A stretch of 64,000 bases of DNA from Leptura quadrifasciata (GCA_963675555.1 OY776678.1:9654171-9718170); one strand, 5' to 3'; counted from the stretch's first letter, positions 1 through 11,050 are shown. A program made the numbers and translations. Notes: generated by a model from the letters alone, not told the origin.

Positions 1-549
1 GCTGAATTACAAGTTACAAGCCTGGCGCGTTAAGTGTAATAATTGCATATGACCATCAAAACGCTAATGCTTCTATTGCAACAAACACCAGCCGAAAGAC
101 TGATCCTACTTAAAGGAGCTCTCGTGCCATGCGTCACACACCACTTACAGACTGCAGTTTCGAGCTGTTGGCTCTCGTCAGTGCAAGGTAGGCATGTGAC
201 GACCGACACGAGGATCACTTGACTATTTAGTACATTTCGGCATCTCTGGGATAGCGACATGTAAAATAGTCAGCAGGCGCCATCTAGCGGTCCAGTGTCT
301 GTTGCAATCGAAAAATAAATAGCTTGCCTGGGCTTAGCATAGTTCAAACGTAATGTTTTTAGTCACAAACTCCTCTATAAAATTCTTATTTTACTATAAA
401 GAACGTAACCAGACTGCAACCAACAGCTACTCTCCGGAATATGTGCCCCACCGAGCGCTGAATTACAAGTTACAAGCCTGGCGCGTTAAGTGTAATAAAT
501 GCATATTACCATCAAAACGCTAATGCTTCGATTGCAACAAACACCAGCC
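1..549 (+). repeat. Direct repeat, 93-bp unit at 1-93 and 457-549
   Basis: The first 93 bases, beginning GCTGAATTACAAGTTACAAG, recur at 457-549 with only a few mismatches and the same orientation, a period of 456 bp. The 363 bp between the copies show no coding potential. Because the first copy starts exactly at the window edge, the array may continue to the left. It could be a satellite-like tandem repeat or paired ends of an unidentified element. No transposase or reverse transcriptase is seen in it. Confidence 0.6.
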
Positions 550-631
550 ACCCCTATGGATTTAAGACAATTTTGAGTTGGAATCTAAATAGTCTAGAGA
601 AAATAATAATTTTATTTGACGTATAAAGAAG

Positions 632-1018
632 ATGGTACAGGTATGTTTTCCTTATCTTTTGTCCTGCTCTTTTAAACGTACTTAGGAAGATAAGTAATAA
701 GAAATGAACCCACAGAGAGTGCGGAGTACCATACCACTGTATATTCTTAAAGATCTATGTATAAAAATTGTCTTCTTAATTTCTTTTTTTGATGATACCA
801 AACGTGGACTTCAGCATACAAACAGTTGGGTTTCTGAATACTTCAAATTGACAATCCCGAATGAGAATATAATAACCACTGTGATGAAATCAAGCGTCAT
901 TGGAAAGGGAGATTTTATCATTGATCTCATCGATCGTTCAAAAACCATTGACACAGTGCCGCTCTACGTAAACAGTAAACTTCGTGAATTTCTTAAACGC
1001 AAGAAAGACAATATGTAA
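632..1018 (+). CDS. Doubtful small gene, possibly two exons (632-640, 716-1018)
   Basis: An open frame from 704 encodes 104 residues and ends in a Lys-rich tail. An ATG at 632 followed by CAG|GTATGT at 638-646, and an acceptor CCCACAG|AGAG ending at 715, would splice in frame across a 75-bp intron to give about 100 residues. The product has a hydrophobic stretch near residues 18-26 and a basic C-terminus. No family is recognised and it does not resemble the transposon proteins in this window. Short introns are common in insects, but such a site pair can occur by chance, so this is only a candidate. Confidence 0.22.
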
Positions 1019-1287
1019 ATAAGCATACACCTGTCATTAGAACAATATGGTACTGTCACTGTAACTACTGAAATGAGAACATGAACAGAATTTATAAGTT
1101 CATTTTCTATAGTTTACTTTGTATTGTTGGTAAGTTTAGATGTGCGTTCTTTTAACCATGTCCAAAAGCTGATTAAAGTTCAGAAGTAAATCATTCATAT
1201 ACGTGGAGTAGTTAACATATGTTTAAGCTCCCAACATGTATAAGTAATATATAATACACGTATAAGTAATATATATTATATTATACG

Positions 1288-2195
1288 ATTTTCATTTGTA
1301 CTTACACTAAAGAACACATTGGGGTCAATTTGAGTTGTGTATTGTGAATAATATGCATTTTATTCTGAGTAGAGTGTTGCATGCATGTTTTCTGTTTTCT
1401 TTTATTTGTTCTGTTTGATAAAATATTAAGGTATTTTATAGAAGAGAGATATTTTCAATAAATACTTGCAATTTTTGTATATTCTGGAAAAATTAAAAAT
1501 TGGTGGTTGCTAGAGGTTGTGAAAAAATAACAAGAAAATTGAGGAATTGAAGGGGAAGCAAATTTTGGAGAAAATAGAATATTGGAGTAAAATAGAGAGA
1601 ATATACTGTTGTTGGTCTAATCGAATAAAAGTAAAACGAAGGAAGACAAGTAGCTAAAAAATTTGGAACAAAGAAATAGAAAATCGAGTTTTTTAAGATT
1701 TTGACAAGTAGGGGAAAGAAAAATAATTGTAATTTATTTTAAGGTCAAGAAAACGATTCCTGGTGGAAACAGAATATCATTTGAATGGTGAAGGAGCTTA
1801 AGAGATAGTAGTTGGACATCGCAAATAAGTGATACTGTGCTGCTGGAAGTAATATTGAGCTACGCGGACTTAAAAGGTTGTAACAAACTCTATATAAATC
1901 TCGGAAATGAAAAATTTCGACAATTAACTTCATCTTTATTAAGAAATTTTATTTTAAACTGTATCATATCCAAATTATTTTAATTTCAGAATCATAATTA
2001 TTATATAGCTAGATAGGGAATTTTATCTTTTATTTGTAGGAAATATCTGTTCTCGCAATACATTGTTCAGTTGATTGGAATTTGTTTTATTGCTTATGTG
2101 TTTCTATAATTGTGTTTCTTCATCGATTCCGAACTTTAGTCCTAGAGAATTAAATTTAGAAATTATATTGTGTGATATTTTAGCGCCCTTAAACG
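1288..2195 (+). repeat. Unclassified interspersed repeat, copy A (split)
   Basis: The segment 1955-2195 matches 16,410-16,617 in the same orientation. Shared landmarks include ATATCCAAATTATTTTA, ACATTGTTCAGTTGATT and GATTCCGAACTTT. A shorter upstream match joins 1288-1330 to 16,346-16,385, so this copy appears interrupted by about 600 bp that the second copy lacks. No coding capacity is seen. It could be a non-autonomous element or an old untranslated region of a retroelement. Confidence 0.55.
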
Positions 2196-3562
2196 AGATG
2201 TCGTAGCAACATACATAATGTATATTTATCACATTGTACTCAGAAAGCTGTACTGTTGCGTTGCAGTACAAATTTAATCAAAGACAAGTGCCATGTTCTT
2301 TTGTAACGTGTGACGGGATTAGAAGATATTATTGTATTCGACAATTTCCTGATATTCCGGTCCAAAATAACACACAACTTGCATTGCATTATAAATTTTG
2401 CGGTGCCCTCCCTGTAAATTTTATGGCCCTTCTTCCCCCGAACCTTTATGAATGACTGTGGTTACCCGCGGTCTGGCAAGTGAAGTGTCTGCTTTAATTA
2501 CCCCAACAGAATAATAATAAAATTAACGAATCACAGGTGTACTTCCGCTCCGCGAGTCATGCAATGTAACTGAACTACAAAGCTCGAGTAATTATTGCGT
2601 ACGTACCAAGTGTGTTTTCGATTCAAAAATTACTCGAACGATCCGAAATTGCCTCAAATTATGTGACCTGTTCTTGTTCTTTACGAGGGATTTTTACCGT
2701 AGTCCCGTTTGATGATATTAATTTAGAAAAAATCGACAGCACAAAAGCACGAAGTGCAGTTTGTAACGGACCAGCTGTCGAATATCGAATTTGGGAAATG
2801 CTATAAATTAACCTTGCAACCGGTAATTTTTGTTATTTTGAAATTATCACTCTCGACGTTTAAGGTATTTATTATATTATTGTAAATAGAGAGGCAGCAG
2901 ATTGTAATCAAAGCTTTGGAAGTTAAGATTTCTTTGCCGCTCGTGCTTTCGTACTCTCTTATTTACTTATTTGACCAGATCAAATATAGTTGAGTCGCTA
3001 TAACTTGTCGAAATTAGTCATGTATTGCCAGAAAAGGAGCGACGTTCTCCTATCTACTTCCTTATGTAGGCGTCATAGCAAATTGAAAACGTTTATTTGA
3101 CTTTTAACTGTCGTATTGTATTCTCTTAATAAACAAATTGAAAAAATTGTATACATAATTATGTTGAAACTGAAAACTGGCTCAAAAATTGTTTTGACTT
3201 GGTTCCGTAAGTCGAGAAGCGGATTGCAAGCTTGTTGGGGCTCGTTCAAACTTGCATACCGCCGTCGGCTATGTAATGAAAAGGAGAGGGTTTTGGACCT
3301 TTACATTTAACATTTCGTCATTGTAGTTTTTAGTAGTCTGATCACTTTGTTCTTTCTCTTGATCTGATCACTTTGCTCTCTTAAGTGGAAGTATCCAGAG
3401 AGCGCCTGTCTGATCCTTTTAAACTTGTAGATAGGCACTCTGGACTGTTCTACAGGTTTCTTGAACTTCCATTGCTAGCATTTGTCTCTAAAAATTTACT
3501 ATACACCTCTAATCTTTAAACTTTTAAGACATTCTTCATTTCCATCAGATGTATAGTGACAC
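2196..3562. other. No recognisable gene
   Basis: The stretch is mixed in composition with two short open frames at 2234-2455 and 2612-2806 (plus strand). Neither contains a motif I recognise or looks like neighbouring transposon proteins. They could be remnants of an old element or chance. Confidence 0.4.
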
Positions 3563-3563
3563 A

Positions 3564-5999
3564 GGAGACATGTAACACCCCGTAGCATGTTTATTTAAAA
3601 AGATATTATTTTGAAATTCGGTACATTTATATAATGCGCGATTGTCCTTTTTTAAGTACAATTTTTTTTTTCCCACCACTTCCGGTTTCACCGCAAGTGA
3701 CATCTACTCTGTTATTTTAAATGGCACCCTGTATATTTTTTTTACCTATCTGATTCGGCTCTAGATTCTCTTTTCAACCATGTATCGAAACACGGCATTT
3801 GTTTTTAAAATGACAGTTAATATCAATTTTAGTTTGTTAAGTCTAGGTAGCCCTTGGCAGATATTGATGCGTAGTGTGCCGTGATATCGAAAGACCTCTG
3901 GTATGCAACTTTGTGCCTCATATTTTGTTGGGAATAACCAGTAGCTGAACAGACTAATAAGATCTAACTTATTTAAAAAAAAATATCTTTAAACAACCCA
4001 CGATATCATAAAAACCAAGATAGGATATTTCACCTAGTTAAAAAATACTTATTTATCTTTTATTTTTGTCCAATACAATTGCTGTGCCTATCCTATTTTA
4101 CTTTTTTCATTAAAGTTAGTATCGAATGTTATTGCATAGTAATGAATATTGTACTGCGACAAAAATAGCAGCAGGCGGTGGAAACAAAAGAAGGTAAAAG
4201 GAGGCATCATTTTGATTTGACAATTAAGAATTGTTTACTTGGCAGCAATTTAAGTATTTTTCATTAAATTATACCTAAGTTATCACGTTTTTAACTCTGT
4301 TTTGCCATCCATGTATTCACGAAATGAAAAAGTAGATATGCTACTAATCTATGGCGAATGTAAGAAAAATAGCAGGCGGGCTGCTGACTTATATCAAGAA
4401 AAATTTCCCGAAAGAATTCATCCACCAAACAACTATTTTGTAAGAGTTGAATAGCAATTCAGAAGTGAACCAGATGTACCGGAAAATAATTTCATTATCT
4501 ATGAAGAGTCGGAAATCAATGTACTTGCAATTGTCGAGGCAGATTCCACGATTTCGATAAGACAGATTGAGGACCAAACCGGTGTTAATCGGGAATCAGC
4601 TCGACGCATTTTGAAAAAATACAAATTTAAATCATACAAGTACCAAATACACCAGCATTTATACGAAAATGATTTTCAAAGAAGATTGAACTATTGCAAT
4701 TGATTTGGACAATTTGGACGATAATTTTTATGAACAAATTTTATTTTCCGACGAGTCCAGGTTCACTAATTTGGGATTATTTAATCGTAACCCGTTATTG
4801 AGCACAAGAAAATCCCAGAAATATGAGAGAAAGTGCATATCAGGAGCGATTTAGTTTTAATGTATGGTTAGGAGTAATTAGCAGAAGAATTATTGGGCCA
4901 ATAATTTTTGATGGTCGATTAAATGGAGAAAGATATTTGGGATTTTTGCAAAATCAGATACAAGATTTTTTGGAAGAACTGCCACCTAATGTTAACCCAA
5001 TAATTTTTCAACAGGATGGGGCTCCACCACATAACAGCAGAGTTGTGGTGAATTATTTAAATGAAAGGTTTGGAGAAAACTGGATGGGAACAAATGGGCC
5101 CGTTCGATGACCTGCAAGGTCACCAGACCTTACGCCGCTTGATTTTTTTGTATGGGGCCACCTCAAGGAAAGCGTTTATAGAACTCCACCAACAAACAGA
5201 GAAGACATGGAAATGAGAGTCAGAAGAGCAATCGATGGGTTTACTGAATTACAGTTAGATAACGTGCTTAGGGCTACCGTCACAAAAACACGATTGTGCA
5301 GAGATAATAACGGACAACATTTTGAGCATCTGCAGTAAAAAATGCTTTTGTATGTAGTACTTCAGTAAATATTTCATTTTAATTTCATTCATTCGTTGTA
5401 AAAATGTATTACATAGTGTAATGGTTTTACATCAATTTTGTTGAAATGTGTTTTTACTGATGTTTCTTATTTATTAAAGAAATCGTTTTACCTACTTTTA
5501 TTTTGTTTCCACCGCATGCTTACTAAATATTTTTGTTGAAGTACAATATTCATTACTATGCAATAACATTCGATACTAATTTTAATGAAGAAAGTAAAAT
5601 AGGATAGGCACAGCAATTGTATTGGACAAAAATAAAAGATAAATAAGTATTTTTTAACTAGGTGAAATAATAATTACGGCACACTACGCATCAATATCTG
5701 CCAAGGTTCATATCAGGGCCACCTAGATTAAAAATTGATATTAACTGTCATTTTAAAAACAAATGCCGTGTTCCGATACACGGTTGAAAAGAGAATCTAG
5801 AGACGAATCAGATAGGTAAAAAAAATATACAGGGTGCCATTTAATATAACAGAGTAGATGTCACTTCCGGTGTTCACCGGAAGTGGCGGAAAAATAAAAT
5901 TTGTACTTAAAAAAGGACAATCACGCATTATATAAGTGTACCAAATTTCAAAATAATATCTTTTTAAATAAACATGCTACGGGTTGTTACATGTCTCCT
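3564..5999 (+). mobile_element. IS630/Tc1/mariner-like element with very long TIRs
   Basis: The two ends are inverted repeats of roughly 500-630 bp: the left arm from GGAGACATGTAACA at 3564 to about 4195, and the right arm from about 5494 to 5999. The left arm carries about 135 extra bases (3892-4028) that the right arm lacks. Both arms hold the motif CAGGGTGCCATTTAA or a close relative about 170 bp from the outer end, facing outward. A broken transposase gene fills the middle. The right end directly abuts a LINE fragment at 6003. Target-site duplication is unclear. Confidence 0.85.
4311..5338 (+). pseudogene. IS630-like transposase, DD36D-type, broken
   Basis: The gene begins ATG at 4311 with the helix-turn-helix stretch EKVDMLLIYGECKKN, typical of the DUF4817 domain of insect transposases. 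A second HTH segment follows around IRQIEDQTGVNRESARR. The catalytic triad can be traced as FSDESRF (Asp codon 4750), FQQDGAPPH (5015) and RSPDLTPLDFF (5126). I count 36 residues between the second and third Asp. The family cuts and pastes DNA at TA sites. Decay includes a stop near 4453, frameshifts around 4700-4820 and a TGA at 5107 where Trp is expected before PARSPD. The C-terminus to the TAA at 5338 is otherwise readable. Confidence 0.85.
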
Positions 6000-6002
6000 C
6001 TG

Positions 6003-6420
6003 TTTTGTGTTTTTCTCTTATATTCTTTATGATTTTATTGTTAAACCAAGGAGGATAACTACGATTAGATCTGCGTTTTATAGGGACACATTTGTTTAAT
6101 ATGGGTTCTAATATTTGTAAGTATAATAAGTATATCATAATTTTCTATTTAAACCTCGTACGTTCTGATAATATATTGACAGATTATCATTAATGGGGAG
6201 ATTACTCTTATCTCCCGTAAGTAAAAGTGGGGAGGTTATGGAGGAAGTGGCACGAATATTCATTGAAGAACTGCTGAGTAGTTGCTATTGATATCCCAGG
6301 TCAGTTTTTAATTTGAGGACTGAGTTTTTATAAGATTGACATTTAACGTGATCCCAGGCGGCATGATCGATATCGATATCAACTTTCTTAATTTGTTTCA
6401 GATTGATACACTTAATGCAC
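6003..6420 (-). pseudogene. LINE remnant: endonuclease start and EN-RT linker
   Basis: On the minus strand, 6182-6140 reads SIYYQNVRGL, the usual N-terminal motif of the AP-like endonuclease of Jockey-type LINEs. Nearer 6090-6010 it reads RSYPPWFNNKIIKNIRE, the linker that precedes reverse transcriptase. The catalytic middle of the endonuclease is missing, so about 500 bp has been deleted. The left edge is cut by the TIR of the DNA transposon at 5999. This is a dead fragment. Confidence 0.55.
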
Positions 6421-6508
6421 TTATAAATAACAGCTTTACAGAGTTCCTTAGCATGATTCAAATTTATTCAATATAGTCGTTTATTATTATTATGATTATA
6501 TATTTATC

Positions 6509-6548
6509 TCTGACGACGGTGTATTAAATCGAAACATCAATACAGAAT
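6509..6548 (+). other. Hammerhead-like / Penelope terminal motif
   Basis: The sequence contains CTGACGACGG followed by AAATCGAAACATC. This order of CTGAnGA then GAAAC matches the conserved junction seen in terminal repeats of Penelope-like elements and in hammerhead ribozyme cores. Stem II pairing is poor here. No PLE protein is seen nearby, so it is at most an isolated fragment. Confidence 0.3.
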
Positions 6549-6549
6549 A

Positions 6550-7514
6550 ATTTAAGTTTAATAAAGGAAAAAACCTCATATGTTAAATAGTTCAAGTATG
6601 AAAATATTAATGCATATGCGTAATCTGCTCCGTGATTTAAATTGAAAGCTTGAGAGATCCTAAATTTCGTAGGAAATACCCATTAATAATTGTTAGCGCT
6701 TAATGTTTTGTTAATTCTAGGGTGAATAATAACTAGAAATAAACGAGGAATTTCGAAATTAGCATAAACACTTACAATAAATTAAAATAGAGGCAGTGAG
6801 TTGTCAGGAGTTAAGTGATAAAAATGGTCTGCGGTCACAGCTCGGTGAGATTAGTCAAAAATGTTAAACCATCGTAACAATATCTCGCTTTATATAAATA
6901 TAAACAAAATTATTAAATTATAATGTTCTGGTCGTAGGTGTTACGCCATGATTGTCACATCTCGCGGCATTAAAATCGAATTAGCTTCATTTCCAAGTAA
7001 GTTTTCTTTTTATTTTTATTACATCAGATACGCAAATTAACTTGCCAAAGCAATACAAACATCACAATTTGCTGAGCTTCCTACTGGAAAAAAAAACTAC
7101 GGAGAAGAATCTACTTTCACTAATTCATACATATAGAATCAAATTACCTATTTCTTAGTGCTTTACGTAACGTCGCATTTAAATTTTCTTCCTCTGCTCG
7201 CCAAGTTCTGCCTTTAATATTTTTAACTGCCTGTATAATTAATACGCAATTATTATCTATCTTATTTAAACGGGGATCATCATTACATATAATTTGAGGT
7301 TTACCTGACTATAAAAGTGGATCTTTTTTAATTACGACTAGATTTAACGATTCATAATTACCAAGGGCGCTTATTTTACATCCAGGTAACATTAAAGCTT
7401 AATTTTAGTAGAGGAAATTAAAGGACAACCGTCAGGACTCTTAACAAGTGCGCCGCAATGGTGACTTTTTTTGCCAAATAAACAAATCGTGGGATAAGAA
7501 CGAGTCACGATTTG
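6550..7514. other. No recognisable gene
   Basis: AT-rich sequence without a convincing open frame or recognisable repeat on either strand. Confidence 0.4.
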
Positions 7515-7733
7515 TTATTCCTTTGCAGATAGTTCCTTTGATGCTCCTGCTCCAGTTCCAGGTGTGTCGCGTTCTACATTCCATTCTTGAACAGTATTTG
7601 ATGCTTTCCTGGCTTTCAGTGCCACTACAATGTGTAAAGATGTCAGTTGAACGAAGGCCTCCATGGCAATTTTTGGAGTGTTCCTGATTGCCTCTATTAT
7701 TTCTAGGCAGCCTTTGAATTTATAGACGAACAA
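7515..7733 (-). pseudogene. Possible LINE fragment (region after RT, R1/I-like)
   Basis: The 72-residue minus-strand frame contains RNTPKIAMEAFVQLTSLHIV. This resembles the segment TPTAALE-LPPLHL found between reverse transcriptase and RNase H in R1/I/LOA-type LINEs of insects. The similarity rests on pattern memory over about 30 residues. No RT motif lies nearby. Confidence 0.35.
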
Positions 7734-7825
7734 TTATGCAGCGCCATCACATCAGGCTAGCGCATATTGTGAGAGATTTTATTATAATTGGATATGTTTT
7801 TTTTATATATAATTTTATATAACGT

Positions 7826-8215
7826 CGGCCTATTTCCGCTACTGAGGCCTAACACCGACGCCTGTAGACGAGCTACCCCCAACCAGGAATTTTGCCGAAC
7901 CTCTTCCCTTAAGAAGAGTAGGGATCTTTTACTTGCCTAACATTTAATAGACAAGGGACCGACGGCTTTACATCCCCTCCGAAGGATGGTATATCTCCTA
8001 TACAACCCTCGCCTAAGGTTGTATAGCTTCCGTGCATACACTGATATACAAGCCGCTGGAGGATGTGTGAGGCGAGAACGCGGTTTCCGTTGGAATGGTC
8101 ACCCATCCAAGTACTAACTGCGCCTGTCGTTGCTTTACTTCGCATACCGAAGTATGTACATAGTAAAGACGCACCTACGCTCGCCCCATTGAATATGTTC
8201 AAAGTGTGACTTCCT
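7826..8215 (-). mobile_element. 5S rRNA-derived SINE, near full copy
   Basis: Reading the minus strand, the head contains GAAGTAAAGCAACGACAGGC followed by GTTAGTACTTGGATGGGTGACC (split here only by a line of quotation: GTTAGTACTTGG then ATGGGTGACC), which is the C-box region of the 5S rRNA internal promoter. The flanking bases (GGCGCA before, AAACCGCG after) also fit 5S rRNA. The remaining 250 bp is an unrelated body rich in short hairpins, for example GCGAGGGTTGTATAGG. A 5'-truncated copy lies at 9912-10,045. A 5S head with a foreign body in more than one copy fits a SINE3-type retroposon, transcribed by RNA polymerase III and moved by a LINE's proteins. Exact ends are uncertain. Confidence 0.7.
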
Positions 8216-8296
8216 CAATCAGAACTGAAGACATGAGGCTTTCATCGTTGAAGCGTTCTACGTGGATTTTCTATGAGTCTAGTATTATATCCAGAT

Positions 8297-9410
8297 ATAA
8301 TAATAATAATAATATGCCTTTATTTATCAGGTGTAAAATATAACGACAACATAATAGATAATGTGGGTGGCGGTATCCAACAGAGCTGCTCATACAACCA
8401 TCCCATTATAAGTTAATATATGGAACATCTATTGTAATAATAACAAATGCGTCTACTACAATTAATACATAAACAGATGAGTATCCCATTACGTCAGATC
8501 TCGATTGTTGAAGATAAACGTTCTAAATTTACTCCGAAAAGAAAAAAATAGATGATACCTTGATGTTATCAGGTACAGAATTAAAAGTTTTTGCGGCATT
8601 GTAAGAAAAGCTGCATTGGAACATCGCTGAACTATATTTAGGAACGGTGTAAAGCTCTCTATGTCGTGTAACATGCTTATTAATATCACTACCTTTGATC
8701 AGTTTATTATAGAGGTAATTTGAGGTTATCTATTTTGTAGACCAAATAGGCCATGTGGATTATGAACCGTTCATTAAGCTTGAACCACCTAGAATCCATA
8801 AATGCACCGGATATATGATCAAATTATTAATATTGCAACATATTTCATAGTTTCTGAAGGGTGTCTTTGTCTCTCTATAGTAAAGCTGGCCAGTATACAA
8901 CATTGAAATATTCAAGATGGGACAGTATGAAGAATTTAGTTGACCTTAACTTGACTTCAGTAGTAAAAATATTCTTATATATATAAAATCTTTTGTTTAC
9001 TGAATGAAGTCCGGATTATGTTAGAAACATTCGAGATAAATCCAAGGTCAACATACATGCAAAGTCCAAGATTCTAACAGTTACTTACTGGTTTAAGTTC
9101 TACATTATTTAGCACAATTTTAAATAGCGCAATAGCAGAATATCTACCAATCAGATCTTAGTTGATTTGGTAAATAGCTGAATTGAGCTGATCGTAGGTA
9201 AAAAAGAAATATGCTTGCGTGCCATCCGTATATTGATGCGATTGGCACAATTTTAGATGCTTGCATAGACCAGTAGTTATAGTATAAAACAGTAAGGGTC
9301 TTGATATACTACCCTGAGGAACTCCCTTATTTAAAGCAATGAACTTGGAAGCTTTAATATTTAAAACCTCCTCTTCGTGACTCTATCTCTGTGTTGCCAA
9401 GGTTAACAGG
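8297..9410 (-). pseudogene. Non-LTR reverse transcriptase remnant with (AAT)n tail
   Basis: On the minus strand the decayed translation holds a GSISRPLLFY block corresponding to the RT motif PQGSILGPLLF, then HQYTDGTQAYF where HLYADDTQLYF is expected, then thumb-like pieces and a C-terminal ending before an (AAT)n tail at 8314-8297. The catalytic pair DD has become DG, and there are many frameshifts and stops. The 3' tail and motif style suggest a CR1/L2/I-type LINE; the clade is an inference. The 5' part is absent. Confidence 0.6.
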
Positions 9411-9639
9411 CCCATGGCTGTTACACCAAATCAAAACTACATTAGAGCGCAGTTCTTAAGAACTAACTTAATCAATTTTTATTGTACGAAAACCCAAGTT
9501 AGGATAATTTCATAATATGCTTTAAAAAATACCTTGGTAATTTTCGCTAACAGCAGTATATTTTGCATATTTTAAATAGAAATTTTCAAAGTTTAGTTGT
9601 TAAATAAATAAATAAAATAAATGGCTTAAGAGTGTGAAC

Positions 9640-9880
9640 TTAATACTGAAAATTATTTTTGTAAAGATAAAACAGGAACAGGCCGGTTGCAGACCCCTGA
9701 GGTACACCTACATTTAGGCAGTTGACTTGTTTATCATCTACTTGATATAATAATAAGATGGTACAGCTTTTCCTTGAACACAATGAGCTTTTAACGTCAT
9801 TAGGGGCTTGGTCATAAATTTTAGTAGTCTGATAACTGAAACTCGGTCTAATGCAGGGGAATACTTAATATCAGTTTACT
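9640..9880 (-). pseudogene. Short RT fragment with VPQGS motif
   Basis: The minus strand encodes FDRVSVIRLLKFM followed by LNVGVPQGSATGLFLFYLY, matching RT motifs A to B' of LINEs (KAFDRV.., GVPQGS.LGP). The fragment stops short of the FADD catalytic box and is framed by AT-rich DNA. It is separate from the neighbouring LINE at 10,046-11,050. Confidence 0.6.
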
Positions 9881-9911
9881 CTCTCTAAATTCTACATTTT
9901 GATTGGGACAC

Positions 9912-10045
9912 CGAGCCCTCGCCTCACATCTTCCATCGCCTTGTATATCAGTGTATGCGTGGAAGCTATGCAATCTTAGGCGAGAATTGCGTAGTAGTTA
10001 TACCATCCTTTGAAGGGGATGTAAAGTGGACGGTCCTTTGTCTAT
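9912..10045 (+). mobile_element. 5S-derived SINE, 5'-truncated copy
   Basis: The stretch starting CCTCGCCTCACATC and running to CGGTCCTTTGTCTAT matches the body of the SINE at 7826-8215, in the opposite orientation relative to the window. The 5S head is missing. It abuts the minus-strand LINE at 10,046, and the LINE frame runs into it, producing a chimeric tail in that open frame. Confidence 0.65.
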
Positions 10046-11050
10046 CAAATGAGTTTTATTGCAGTTAATTTTTAGTCTATTTTTATCTGCCCAGAAATGT
10101 ATGTTATTGAGGTCTTCATTAACTTTTTGGAAGACAATCGAATCTTCTGCTTTGTAGTTCAACATGATTTGTATGTCGTCGGCATATAGATGAATATTAC
10201 AGTGTTTTGTAACATTAACCAAGTCTATAATGCATAGACTAAACAATACATGGCCTAGTGTTGTACCTTGGGGTACTCCGTTTTTAGTTTTACATTCATC
10301 TTAGAAGATCACATCGATGTCACTGCTAATTTCAACTCGTTGTCTTCTTTCTGATAGATAATTTCTAAACCATTCCCATACATATCTTCTGCATCCATAG
10401 AAAAACAAACTGTGTTTATACTATCGAAAGCTTTGAAGGTATTACTTTAGATGACTTCCAGGACAGTGGAACCATTCGTGTACACAGTGAAGTGTTTATG
10501 TGACAAAAATCATTTTTGTAGAAAGGATAACAAACTTGAGCTGATATGCATGCCATCAAGACTTGTAGAGACGATTTTATTTCAGACAGAATTTTTTGCA
10601 TTTCGTAAGGCTCAACTGCCACCAATATATTCATTTCATTATTTTCCAAAAGGTTATCATAGAAGTAATCTATCTGTAAGCGCATCATCATTGTTTAACT
10701 TATTTGCAAGAAGGTATTTACTTCATTGGGATCGGACATATCTGTGCTAGCGCTATTTTCATTTTTCTTATTTATAAAACCCCTTTGATGCATTTTGCTC
10801 CAAAAGCTTTGAGTCTTTTATTATTAAAATACATAGTAATATTTCTTGTCCCTTTTACTGGCCCGTTTATATAATTATTAAGTCACAGTAATAACGTCTA
10901 TCAACTTCTGACCTTGTCCCAATATATTTTGTATAGGCCCTATTGCGTATTTTCAGTATATTCATGATATTATAGGTCATCCAAAGTGCTCTTTGTTTTC
11001 TTCTATTCATAGTGTTTTTGGGTCTAATAAGGTTGTTTTACAAGAGTTAA
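10046..11050 (-). pseudogene. LINE remnant: EN-RT linker and RT core
   Basis: From right to left the minus strand shows the linker RALWMTYNIMNILKIRNRAY (about 11,010-10,950), an N-terminal RT piece ending VPLSWKSSKVIPS, KAFDSINTVC, the motif KNGVPQGTTLG near 10,280, and NIHLYADDIQIML near 10,180, where the catalytic DD is intact. Several frameshifts and at least one stop split it. The downstream thumb and C-terminus are lost at the junction with a SINE fragment at 10,045. Probably Jockey-type. Confidence 0.7.

Noticed and set aside
7909..8202. 97-residue minus-strand protein
   Set aside because: The open frame lies wholly inside the 5S-derived SINE, which is non-coding.
8090..8215. Functional 5S rRNA gene
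   Set aside because: Only part of 5S is present, with many changes, and it is fused to unrelated sequence that recurs elsewhere without the 5S part.
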